Assembly: GCA_003151275.1 (NCBI GenBank)
Contig: PLXC01000029.1
Location: forward strand, 1 to 27,160
Direction: 5' to 3'
Length of the DNA stretch: 27,160 nt
Source of the DNA: Candidatus Melainabacteria bacterium
GTDB taxonomy: Bacteria > Cyanobacteriota > Vampirovibrionia > Obscuribacterales > Obscuribacteraceae
Made by a program: the position numbers and the translations under genes. Below are positions 8,321 through 15,200 of the stretch, piece by piece; position 1 is the stretch's first letter; each line of letters opens with the position of its first letter. The notes beneath the pieces are model-generated. The model did not search any database, was not told where the DNA came from, and saw only the letters and a program-made list of their open reading frames with translations.

Positions 8321-10183
8321 TCAGGTCGGTGCAGCCTCAAGTTTATTGATAGGCCTATTATTCGCCATCAGCCAGGCTGTTTCCGGACATGACTTGAGGT
8401 TCTCGATAATCCCCGCCAGACCGATACGGCGGTGATAATAACCCAACTCCTCGTCACCCTCTCGATTGTTGATATAGAAGCGAAACAGCGCATCTATCAC
8501 CGGTACCACCTGCTCGCGCGGAATGTAACCCAAGTAGACGGTGCCGTCATCCGCAACAATAGGCTCACCCTGATGGCGTCCATCTTCGGTGCCCAAAAGT
8601 TTGAGTTGATAGAGATTCAAACCGGAACCAACCAATCCAATTGCCTTGGTAGCGGGTCGATAGCATTGGCGTTCGCAGCCAGTCACCCCGATAGAAGTGT
8701 TGATGTGACCCCAACCCAGTTTTTCGAGATCATCGATCAATATCGGTTCAAACGTTTCCGAATCCGTGTAAGCTAATCGACAGGTGATGCGGCCAACACA
8801 AGCTCCTGACTGCTTTCGCAAAAGGCTGTAAGTGCCCCCATTGCGCTGTCCAAATCCGTAACTTTCCAAATCTTGAATGAACTTTTCTTTTTCAGCGCTT
8901 GGAATATTGCTGAACAAAATATCCTGATTTGGCGTTACGGTCAGTTCGATAGGATACCGATCCAGAATCTCTTTTATAGCCGTCTTTAGCCGTCCATTGG
9001 CGGGCGAATCGACGATCCTTCCGTTCTCGATAAAGGCGCCAAACGTCCACAAATCATTGGTCGGCTGCCGACACCATCCGTGGTGCAGCTGGCGGGGGCC
9101 GCAGTCGTGATCAGGACGCGCTTCTTGCAAGCGAAAGTCGACAATTTCTTGCACTCGGTCACGAAACCAGTCTATGCCCGATTTCTTGATCACATATTTG
9201 AGACGCGCCGAGTTTCGATTATTCCTTTCTCCCCACTCTTGATGCACTTTGACGATGGCGTCAAGTGTCTGCATGAGCTCCAACTCAAGAACAAAAGCGA
9301 ACGGTTTTCCGAGCGCAGCCATGGTTGGCTTACCGTTTTTCTGACCCTGCCCACCACCAATGTGTATTTGGAATCCCTGCAGTAGTTGATTCTCAAAAAC
9401 TGGCGCAATGGCAACATCATTGGTTCTGGACTCCACGCAGTTGTCCGGCACTATCGCTCCTGTGTCGGGGTGACGATGCACTGTGGCAAAGGCGATCTTG
9501 AATTTGCGATTTAACAGACCCTCCCCATATTGAAATTTTTTCTCTTCTTCGTCTGAGCGCACGTAATGCGGATCCACCTGAAAAATCTGGATGAATGGTG
9601 CCGCCGGCAATTCAAAAAAACTGCTCACTTTGTGCGCCCATTTGTTCGCGTCAAAAACATCCGAAAAGCGAGAAATAGGACAAGCCATGACATTGCGTGT
9701 GTTGTCTCCGCAGCCATTCAAACTTGAAAAGCCAGATTCGGCAATTCGTCGCACCACCTCCAACAAATCTTCCTTCTTGATCCAATGAAATTGAACATTT
9801 TGTCGCGTTGTCAGCCGAAGTGATGGACCGCCGTTACTTATGGGAGTTGCATATCGATCGGAAAGCTCGTCAAATAATTGCCAGGCGTCCTTTGTAATCG
9901 GTCCACCACCAGGGATGGTGACTCGAATCATATAAATCCAATCTCTTTCTTGACCTGTCTTGGATCTGTCGAACTCAAGATAAATCCCATAAGACTTGGC
10001 GATCTGCTCGGCTTCCCAGGCAATATCTGCTCGACTGTGATCTCTTACTTCATCGTGCAAACTTCCCCGCATGCCGCTGGAATTGAGCTTGTTTAGCTCT
10101 TCTCGGCAAAGAGGAATGGGCTGCTCTGACGCCGCCGAAATGGATTCAAGTGCCGGCAAACCCGAACGAGATTCGTTAGTCAT
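8321..10183 (-). CDS. sir: Assimilatory sulfite reductase, siroheme/[4Fe-4S] hemoprotein (ferredoxin type)
   Basis: The 620-residue protein has the duplicated ferredoxin-like plus siroheme-binding architecture of the sulfite/nitrite reductase family. The four Cys ligands of the coupled siroheme-[4Fe-4S] centre are visible: Cys462 and Cys468 in ACVGRITC (CX5C), Cys503 and Cys507 in TGCERQC (CX3C). It would reduce sulfite to sulfide with six electrons. No CysJ flavoprotein is nearby, so ferredoxin is the likely donor, as in cyanobacteria. Nitrite reductases share the fold, but placement behind cysD-cysN and near cysH and siroheme genes favours sulfite. The start overlaps the cysN stop by 8 nt, implying translational coupling. 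Expression should follow the cysteine leader upstream of cysD. Confidence 0.9.
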   Translation of the reverse strand: MTNESRSGLPALESISAASEQPIPLCREELNKLNSSGMRGSLHDEVRDHSRADIAWEAEQIAKSYGIYLEFDRSKTGQERDWIYMIRVTIPGGGPITKDAWQLFDELSDRYATPISNGGPSLRLTTRQNVQFHWIKKEDLLEVVRRIAESGFSSLNGCGDNTRNVMACPISRFSDVFDANKWAHKVSSFFELPAAPFIQIFQVDPHYVRSDEEEKKFQYGEGLLNRKFKIAFATVHRHPDTGAIVPDNCVESRTNDVAIAPVFENQLLQGFQIHIGGGQGQKNGKPTMAALGKPFAFVLELELMQTLDAIVKVHQEWGERNNRNSARLKYVIKKSGIDWFRDRVQEIVDFRLQEARPDHDCGPRQLHHGWCRQPTNDLWTFGAFIENGRIVDSPANGRLKTAIKEILDRYPIELTVTPNQDILFSNIPSAEKEKFIQDLESYGFGQRNGGTYSLLRKQSGACVGRITCRLAYTDSETFEPILIDDLEKLGWGHINTSIGVTGCERQCYRPATKAIGLVGSGLNLYQLKLLGTEDGRHQGEPIVADDGTVYLGYIPREQVVPVIDALFRFYINNREGDEELGYYHRRIGLAGIIENLKSCPETAWLMANNRPINKLEAAPT

Positions 10184-11528
10184 CGCTCAGTGAGACCTCT
10201 TGTGCGAATGCTGGAAGATTTGCCGGATCGAGAAACAGCCCAGCTCCAGCTGTCGCATTGGTTAATTCGTCAATAATTATGAAAGAGCCTGTCAATTGAT
10301 TTTGGTTGTAGGCATCGTATACAAGCGCTGAAGTCGCAGAAAACGAGACCACTCCAATGTCGTTCAGTGCAAGCGACTGTTTTGTGGAAGCGACGCTGGA
10401 CAATGTATTGATGTCAACCTGACTCATAAACCGATCCACTTTTGCACGAGTGCTTCGGGCCGAGTGTTTGATCAAATAAGTGCGCCCCTTCTTGAGCGGT
10501 TCCTCATTCATCCAGCAAACAATGCCGGTGGCATCTTGTCGAACATGCGGTGCGGAAACCTGATGGGTGAGCATGTCTCCGCGCCCAATATCCAGTTCGT
10601 CTTCGAGCAATATCGTTACAGACAAGGGTGCGCTTGCAGTGTCGAGTGAACCGTCGAATGTTTGAATGTCTCGTATTGTCGAACGCTGCCCGGATGGATG
10701 GATGGCAACTTGATCACCGACGCGGAAAGTACCCCCGTGAACTTGTCCCGCATAGCCTCGAAAGGCTCTCTCATGATGGCGACTGTTTGATTTGATTATC
10801 CATTGAATAGGCAAGCGCGCAGCGCCATGATCCTCGACGGCAATCTCGATGTCTTCTAAATAACTGAGCAAAGTCGGACCCGAATACCACGAGATCTTTT
10901 CGCTGGGCAGCACTAGATTGTCGCCATGCAAAGCTGATATGGGGATGAAATCGATGCTAGCAAACGTCGCTCCTGCGCCGAATTGAACGCCAGACGGGCT
11001 TTCCAATTTTGCAAATGCCAGGAACTGATCTCGTATTGCTTGGAACGTATCTTGCGCATAATCGACCAGATCCATTTTGTTCACACAAACGACAAGATGG
11101 CGAATTCCTAAGAGATGCGACAAATAAGTATGACGGCGTGTCTGCTCAGTGATACCAGCGGTGGCATCGACGAGAATAACGGACAAGTTAGTGTTTGACG
11201 CTGCAGTAACCATGTTTCTTGTGTACTGGACATGACCGGGAGTGTCAGCAATAATGAAGCGCCGTTTGGGCGTCGAAAAATATCTATAAGCGACGTCGAT
11301 TGTGATGCCTTGCTCACGCTCAGCCCGCAAACCATCAGTTAAGTTAGCGAAATTAATAGCACCACTGCTATGTATTTTTATCGCCTTCACCTGATCTTCA
11401 AACAGCGCTTTACTCTCAAATAGCAACCGTCCGATCAGTGTGCTTTTGCCATCATCAACACTACCAGCTGTAATGAAACGAAGTAACTCGGCTGGACGCG
11501 TCTTGGCGTCAACAACACTCAAATTCAT
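10176..11528 (-). CDS. cysN: Sulfate adenylyltransferase GTPase subunit CysN
   Basis: The 450-residue protein is an EF-Tu-like GTPase. G1 is GSVDDGKST (22-30), G3 is DTPGH (95-99) and G4 is NKMD (150-153), followed by two beta-barrel domains. With CysD it couples GTP hydrolysis to formation of APS (adenosine 5'-phosphosulfate) from ATP and sulfate in the cytoplasm. There is no C-terminal APS kinase (CysC) domain. That fits a pathway that reduces APS directly through the neighbouring APS-reductase type CysH. The ATG begins 1 nt after the cysD stop (TAGTATG) and the gene overlaps sir by 8 nt, so cysD-cysN-sir is one tightly coupled operon. Confidence 0.95.
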   Translation of the reverse strand: MNLSVVDAKTRPAELLRFITAGSVDDGKSTLIGRLLFESKALFEDQVKAIKIHSSGAINFANLTDGLRAEREQGITIDVAYRYFSTPKRRFIIADTPGHVQYTRNMVTAASNTNLSVILVDATAGITEQTRRHTYLSHLLGIRHLVVCVNKMDLVDYAQDTFQAIRDQFLAFAKLESPSGVQFGAGATFASIDFIPISALHGDNLVLPSEKISWYSGPTLLSYLEDIEIAVEDHGAARLPIQWIIKSNSRHHERAFRGYAGQVHGGTFRVGDQVAIHPSGQRSTIRDIQTFDGSLDTASAPLSVTILLEDELDIGRGDMLTHQVSAPHVRQDATGIVCWMNEEPLKKGRTYLIKHSARSTRAKVDRFMSQVDINTLSSVASTKQSLALNDIGVVSFSATSALVYDAYNQNQLTGSFIIIDELTNATAGAGLFLDPANLPAFAQEVSLSDD

Positions 11529-11529
11529 A

Positions 11530-12525
11530 CTAAAAATACCCCTCTCGCTTGCGATCTTCCATTGCCGTCTCAGAGCGCTTATCGTCAGTGCGCGAGCCTC
11601 GTTCGGTAACTTTCATAGTGGCAATCTCTCGAATAATATCGGCCACTGACGTGGCATCACTTTCGTGACATCCAGTGCAAGTCATGTCACCGACAGTGCG
11701 CATTCGCACTTGTCGCCGGCTCGATTGTTCACCACCCTTGAGCGGCAGATATTCGCTAACTGGCATCAACTGCCCGTCTCGATCAACAACATCTCGTTCG
11801 TGCGAGAAGTAAATGCTCGGCACTGCCAAATTTTCTCTCTCGATATATTGCCAGACATCCATCTCGGTCCAATTGCTGAGCGGGAAAACGCGCATGTGTT
11901 CAGATGGATGAATTCGGGCGTTATAAAGCTTCCACAATTCCGGTCTTTGGTTCCTCGGATCCCACTGTCCATAGGCATCCCGGAAGGAGAATACACGCTC
12001 TTTCGCTCTCGCTTTCTCTTCATCTCTTCGGGCACCGCCAATAGCGGCATCAAATTTATGCTTCTCGATTATCGAAAGAAGTGCTGGTGTCTGTAAGCGA
12101 TTCCGGCTCGGTTCACCCTGCAGCTCCCGGATCGAACCGCCGACAATAGCCTCACTAACACTAGCTACAATCAGACGCTCTTCGAGCCGATTGATTAGTT
12201 GGTCTCGGAACTCAAGCACCTCCGGAAAGTTATGCCCGGTATCAACGTGCACTAGAGGAAACGGGAAAGCGCCTGGTCTGAACGCTTTTTCGGCGAGACG
12301 CAACAAAATAATCGAATCTTTGCCCCCCGAAAATAAAAGAGCTGGGCGATCAAACTCAGCTGCTACCTCGCGCAAAATGTAAATTGACTCTGCTTCCAGT
12401 GCCGTAAGATGGTCAACAGCTACAGTTGATGACGATTTACTTACCGGAGAATGTGGCGCATGTGCATCTTCCTTGTTCTTAACAAAGAGCTGAGCACCGC
12501 CTGTAGAGCCATCAAATTTGAACAT
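11530..12525 (-). CDS. cysD: Sulfate adenylyltransferase catalytic subunit CysD
   Basis: This 331-residue protein is an ATP-pyrophosphatase-fold enzyme. The PP-loop SGGKDS is at 66-71, with HVDTGHNFPEV after it and the GGARRDEEKARAKERVFSFRD stretch typical of CysD. It forms APS from sulfate and ATP together with CysN. An extra N-terminal segment of about 30 residues precedes the LEAESI start of most family members; the start at 12525 is backed by a GGAAGGA site about 9 nt upstream. Immediately upstream is a Rho-independent terminator and a Cys-rich leader ORF, so transcription of the operon is likely to be attenuated when cysteine is plentiful. Confidence 0.95.
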   Translation of the reverse strand: MFKFDGSTGGAQLFVKNKEDAHAPHSPVSKSSSTVAVDHLTALEAESIYILREVAAEFDRPALLFSGGKDSIILLRLAEKAFRPGAFPFPLVHVDTGHNFPEVLEFRDQLINRLEERLIVASVSEAIVGGSIRELQGEPSRNRLQTPALLSIIEKHKFDAAIGGARRDEEKARAKERVFSFRDAYGQWDPRNQRPELWKLYNARIHPSEHMRVFPLSNWTEMDVWQYIERENLAVPSIYFSHERDVVDRDGQLMPVSEYLPLKGGEQSSRRQVRMRTVGDMTCTGCHESDATSVADIIREIATMKVTERGSRTDDKRSETAMEDRKREGYF

Positions 12526-12542
12526 GACTTGTGTTTCCTTCC

Positions 12543-12577
12543 AAAAAAAACTCCCTTGCTCGACTGGAGAAGGGAGT
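12543..12577 (-). terminator. Attenuator terminator in the cysD leader
   Basis: On the - strand ACTCCCTT (12577-12570) pairs with AAGGGAGT (12557-12550), with inner CTC/GAG pairs. Eight T residues follow (12550-12543). It is a textbook intrinsic terminator placed 17 nt before the cysD start and therefore upstream of the operon it would control. The arms are the same as those of the terminator at 14860-14892. Confidence 0.85.
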
Positions 12578-12600
12578 GACGCACTGACTGGGAGAATTCT

Positions 12601-12681
12601 TTAGAAGACTCTGTGCAACAACTCACCGCCCCGGAGGCAGGCGCACATACAAACGGGACACATACTAAAGTTTTCTTGCAT
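12601..12681 (-). CDS. Cys-rich leader peptide of the cysD-cysN-sir operon
   Basis: This is a 26-residue ORF with ATG at 12681 and TAA at 12603-12601. It contains the segment MCPVCMCACL (four Cys: two TGT and two TGC codons in 8 positions) and ends 23 nt before the terminator hairpin. A GGAG lies just 2 nt before this ATG; an in-frame ATG at 12696 would add five residues, so the exact start is open. Directly after the Cys codons, CTGCC and GGCGG can form a small hairpin. The layout (Cys-coding ORF, hairpin, terminator, sulfate-assimilation gene) is that of a ribosome-mediated attenuator: scarce Cys-tRNA would stall the ribosome and favour read-through. Function is inferred; the ORF and terminator are seen directly. 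Confidence 0.75.
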   Translation of the reverse strand: MQENFSMCPVCMCACLRGGELLHRVF

Positions 12682-12778
12682 CACTCCATTATCCATGACC
12701 GTATCGAACAATCAACCCTTATTTCCCAAATGTGAAGTTCAACGAAAATGTAAGCGGGCAGTCCAAAGCCGCCCATGA

Positions 12779-13591
12779 TCAAGATCGAGGCGGGTCTGGA
12801 GACCCGCGCTCCATTTTCCAGTTTCCAGAAGTTGTTGATTTGACCAAATGAATTCCGCACTCTTTGTGCGCAGCATCTTCCCACCACCATCTACCGGCGC
12901 GCTCACCTTCTCCCTCTCTGGGCGCCCGCGTGCACGGGGCGCAGCCTATGGATTGATAGCCGAGATCGTAAAGTCGATTGTAGGGGATGTTGTTGATTTC
13001 GATGTATTCTTTCACCTGCTCTGAAGACCACAAAGCGAGCGGATTGATTTTCAAGATGCCACCATGAGACTGATCGACCTCAAGCACTTGCAGGTTTTCA
13101 CGCGTACTGCTTTGTTGGCGTCGTTGCCCCGTAATCCAAGCATGTAGACCATTTAAGGCTCGCTCCAACGGTAAAACCTTGCGAATCAGGCAGCATTCCT
13201 TTCGGTTTTCTATGCTCTCTTTAAAAGAGCATGTACCTTTCGTTCTAACTAGTGTCTCAACTGCTTCACTATCTGGAAAAAACCATTCGACCTGGCAGCC
13301 GTACTTAAGACGGATCCTTTCAGCACATTCATGCGTCTCTTCATTGAGCCTGCCCGTATCCAGAGCTAGAATTCGAGCAACTGAATCAATTTTGGCAATC
13401 ATGTCTATCAGTATGGTGTCTTCCATGCTGAAGCTCGAAGCCAGCGCCACGCGCGCACCGAAATGCTTGAGGGCAACTTCTAAAACCGCATTGGCGTCCA
13501 TGAGATTGACTGACTCGAAAAGACGCAGTGCTGGGCTCATTGCGGGTGAGCCGACCGATTTTAATTCCTTACTCGATTTTGAAAAAGTCAT
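12779..13591 (-). CDS. cysH: Iron-sulfur adenylylsulfate (APS) reductase CysH
   Basis: The 270-residue PAPS/APS reductase family protein contains the four Cys that bind a [4Fe-4S] cluster in APS-specific enzymes: Cys133-Cys134 in KECC and Cys217/Cys220 in GCAPC. The redox-active Cys245 lies in KECGIH. The presence of the cluster Cys pairs and the absence of CysC here indicate reduction of APS, not PAPS, to sulfite with thioredoxin as donor. The last ten codons (ERGSPDPPRS) are made of a REP-like palindrome, beyond the usual family end. The first residues are poorly supported: no ribosome-binding site precedes the ATG at 13591, and an internal ATG at residue 18 (MSPALRLFE) is an alternative. 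It is transcribed toward cysD, with the cysD leader between them. Confidence 0.93.
   Translation of the reverse strand: MTFSKSSKELKSVGSPAMSPALRLFESVNLMDANAVLEVALKHFGARVALASSFSMEDTILIDMIAKIDSVARILALDTGRLNEETHECAERIRLKYGCQVEWFFPDSEAVETLVRTKGTCSFKESIENRKECCLIRKVLPLERALNGLHAWITGQRRQQSSTRENLQVLEVDQSHGGILKINPLALWSSEQVKEYIEINNIPYNRLYDLGYQSIGCAPCTRAPREGEGERAGRWWWEDAAHKECGIHLVKSTTSGNWKMERGSPDPPRS
12786..12813 (+). repeat. REP-like palindromic element, copy 3 (inside the cysH 3' end)
   Basis: GCGGGTCT (12790-12797), GG and AGACCCGC (12800-12807) form a perfect inverted repeat preceded by CGAG and followed by GCTCCA. The flanks match copy 2 (CGAT before, GCTCCCA after), while the stem sequence differs but keeps pairing. 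On the - strand it encodes the last residues of CysH. Confidence 0.6.
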
Positions 13592-13649
13592 AGTTACTAT
13601 TACTTATGTGTATGTATCAAAAAAGTATTTTGCTCTATAAGTAAATTAG

Positions 13650-13664
13650 ATCAATTCTTTTGAT
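13650..13664. promoter_or_regulatory. Candidate operator between cysH and cobA
   Basis: ATCAA-TTCTT-TTGAT is a perfect 5+5 inverted repeat in the divergent region. It fits the T-N11-A pattern of LysR-type regulator boxes, and LysR regulators (CysB, CbbR, CmpR families) often control such genes. No regulator gene is present here, so this is only a candidate. Confidence 0.28.
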
Positions 13665-13707
13665 ATTGACGAAACCCAGATGAACAGCCATTCACTGACA
13701 AAACGGG

Positions 13708-13845
13708 ATGATACCACAAGCGATTCAAACCGGCAAAAAAATATTGCGTAACACAATTCAAATTTGTCTGGACTTGCCGAAGCCTTGCTATTACTGTCGT
13801 AAATGCCTTCGTGCAAATCGATGCGTCAAGGCAGGAGTAAAATGA
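13708..13845 (+). CDS. Cys-rich upstream ORF overlapping the cobA start
   Basis: A 45-residue ORF runs from ATG 13708 to TGA 13843-13845, ending in an ATGA overlap with the cobA start at 13842. It has five Cys codons, four of them in CYYCRKCLRANRC near the end. The start has only a weak CGGG upstream; TTG at 13744 is an alternative. GCCTTG (13782-13787), which includes the first two bases of the TGC codon at 13786, can pair with CAAGGC (13827-13832), which abuts the cobA ribosome-binding site. A ribosome stalled on the Cys codons could therefore keep that site open. The ORF is too short to trust by length; the Cys richness, ATGA overlap and regulon context are what support it. Confidence 0.5.
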   Translation: MIPQAIQTGKKILRNTIQICLDLPKPCYYCRKCLRANRCVKAGVK

Positions 13846-14693
13846 CAAAGGCATATCTTGTTGGAGCGGGTCCCGGAGATCCACGACTGCTAACGATTGC
13901 AGCGGCCGAGGCTATTCAAATAGCTGACGTGATTTTGTGCGATCGATTAGTATCAAAAGAAATTATTGCCCTCGCAAAGCCGCATTGTCACATAGTTTAT
14001 GTCGGCAAACATCCGGGCGAACAGGAAGTAGTGCAAAAACAAATCTTTGATTACTTCCTCGAGTACGCCGACGGTAACGACGTAGTGGTGCGGTTAAAGG
14101 GCGGCGACCCCTACGTGTTCGGCCGAGGTTCTGAGGAATATATAGTTCTTAAGCAATTGGGTTATGACGTCACAGTCATACCTGGTATCAGTTCTGCAAT
14201 CGGCGTGCCTGCATTGGCAGGCATCCCCGTCACGGCGCGCGGCGTAGCTGCGTCGTTTGCCGTAGTGACCGGGCATTGCTGCGGCGACTCCAACGTCTTG
14301 TGGCACAAGTACGTGCATATCGATACGCTCGTGGTGCTAATGGGTGTCAGTGAACGAGCAGTGATCGCGCAGGAGCTGATCACTGCAGGGCGCAACCCCC
14401 TTGAGCCAATCGCTTTTGTGGAGAACGGCAGCAGTGCAAACCAACGTGTGATCCGATCGACTCTTGGCGCGGTGCGCGACGGACTGCTTGAAGTGTCGTC
14501 TCCTGCTGTCTTTGTAATCGGCGCCGTGACGCGGATCTATGAGGAAATAGAAAGCAGGGTAAACTTTTCATCTCGACAACTTGTCGAGCCGGTTTTGCTT
14601 AGCACCGCGCGTAGTGAACTGACAAATAAGCATCTTGCTGAAGCTGACATTACGCTTTGTGAATTGCCGCGCAGCGCCGACAGTGCGGCATAA
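13842..14693 (+). CDS. cobA: Uroporphyrinogen-III C-methyltransferase (SUMT)
   Basis: The 283-residue SAM-dependent tetrapyrrole methylase shows the family motifs VGAGPGDPRLLT near the start, VVRLKGGDPYVFGRG in the middle, and PGISSAIGVPALAGIPVTARG after it. It methylates uroporphyrinogen III at C2 and C7 to precorrin-2, the first step to siroheme, which Sir needs; precorrin-2 also feeds B12 synthesis. It lacks the CysG dehydrogenase/chelatase domain, so a separate precorrin-2 dehydrogenase must exist elsewhere. The start at 13842 is chosen over the in-frame ATG at 13803 because GGCAGGAG lies 5 nt upstream. Sequence after about residue 245 is a non-conserved tail. It is divergent from cysH and preceded by a Cys-rich ORF. 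Confidence 0.93.
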   Translation: MTKAYLVGAGPGDPRLLTIAAAEAIQIADVILCDRLVSKEIIALAKPHCHIVYVGKHPGEQEVVQKQIFDYFLEYADGNDVVVRLKGGDPYVFGRGSEEYIVLKQLGYDVTVIPGISSAIGVPALAGIPVTARGVAASFAVVTGHCCGDSNVLWHKYVHIDTLVVLMGVSERAVIAQELITAGRNPLEPIAFVENGSSANQRVIRSTLGAVRDGLLEVSSPAVFVIGAVTRIYEEIESRVNFSSRQLVEPVLLSTARSELTNKHLAEADITLCELPRSADSAA

Positions 14694-14749
14694 CGGAAAC
14701 CAGGGAACATTGGATTTGACAAACCAGTCACGCCAGGGATAATGATTTG

Positions 14750-14836
14750 ATGCGAATGAATAACGACCCATGTCTTTGTTGCCTTATGTGCTCCCTCCCC
14801 GGGGAAGGCGTGTGGCTATACAAGTTCATTCAGTAA
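14750..14836 (+). CDS. Cys-rich leader peptide of the DUF2061-chelatase unit
   Basis: This is a 28-residue ORF with ATG at 14750 and TAA at 14834-14836; an AGGGAT site lies about 11 nt upstream. It contains PCLCCLMCSL, four Cys codons within 7 positions. CCTCC and GGAAGG directly after the Cys codons can form a hairpin, and the same GGAAGG is complementary to CCTTCC in the ascending arm of the terminator that starts 23 nt after the stop. These are the elements of a stall-dependent antiterminator. The Cys pattern, ORF size and 23-nt spacing to the terminator equal those of the cysD leader. Confidence 0.75.
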   Translation: MRMNNDPCLCCLMCSLPGEGVWLYKFIQ

Positions 14837-14859
14837 AAGAATTTCGCTTGTAAGTTTCA

Positions 14860-14892
14860 ACTCCCTTCCTGTGCTGACAGAAGGGAGTTTTT
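14860..14892 (+). terminator. Attenuator terminator before the DUF2061 gene
   Basis: ACTCCCTTC (14860-14868) pairs with GAAGGGAGT (14880-14888); CTGT/ACAG can extend the stem inward if one C is bulged. TTTTT follows (14888-14892). It is 29 nt before the DUF2061 start and has the same arms as the cysD attenuator terminator. Confidence 0.82.
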
Positions 14893-14921
14893 GTTTGGTC
14901 GAAAAACAAGTTGGAGAGAGA

Positions 14922-15200
14922 ATGGAATCGCACATACGGACAATTGCAAAGACTGCCTCCTGGAGAGTGCTTGGTACCTTGATCACATCAGGAGTGGTCT
15001 GTCTCGTCACGGGCAAAGCAGAACTTGGTTTATCTATTGCGGCGATGGACTGCCTGGTCAAGTTGCTCACTTACTATGTTCACGAACGAGTCTGGAACAC
15101 AATTAGCTTCGGCTATCACAGCAACGGTCGGATGCAGGCGAAAGCGGTGGATTTCCATCATCAGCCTGCACATCTTCAGGCCAGCACCGAGAGTTGTTGA
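14922..15200 (+). CDS. DUF2061 membrane protein of the sulfur island
   Basis: The 92-residue protein matches DUF2061: SHIRTIAKTASWRVLGTLIT at the start, two hydrophobic segments (about 15-30 and 35-53), and HERVWN at 54-59. The start is at 14922 because GGAGAG lies 3-8 nt upstream; an in-frame ATG at 14871 lies inside the terminator and can be dismissed. DUF2061 proteins are found near sulfate-assimilation genes in other bacteria, sometimes fused to them, but their activity is not established. A role in sulfur-compound transport or in membrane support of the pathway is a guess. The placement behind its own Cys-type attenuator is independent support for a sulfur role. The tail (70-92) is His/Gln-rich and ends in Cys. 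Confidence 0.85.
   Translation: MESHIRTIAKTASWRVLGTLITSGVVCLVTGKAELGLSIAAMDCLVKLLTYYVHERVWNTISFGYHSNGRMQAKAVDFHHQPAHLQASTESC

Noticed and set aside
12540..12700. SAM-type riboswitch upstream of cysD
   Set aside because: A terminator before a sulfur gene first suggests a riboswitch, but no known SAM riboswitch core was recognised and the Cys-rich ORF explains the leader.
13651..13884. 77-codon frame on the - strand with four scattered Cys, upstream of cysH
   Set aside because: Considered as a Cys leader for cysH, but the Cys codons are dispersed, no terminator or overlap follows, and it would overlap the cobA start on the opposite strand.
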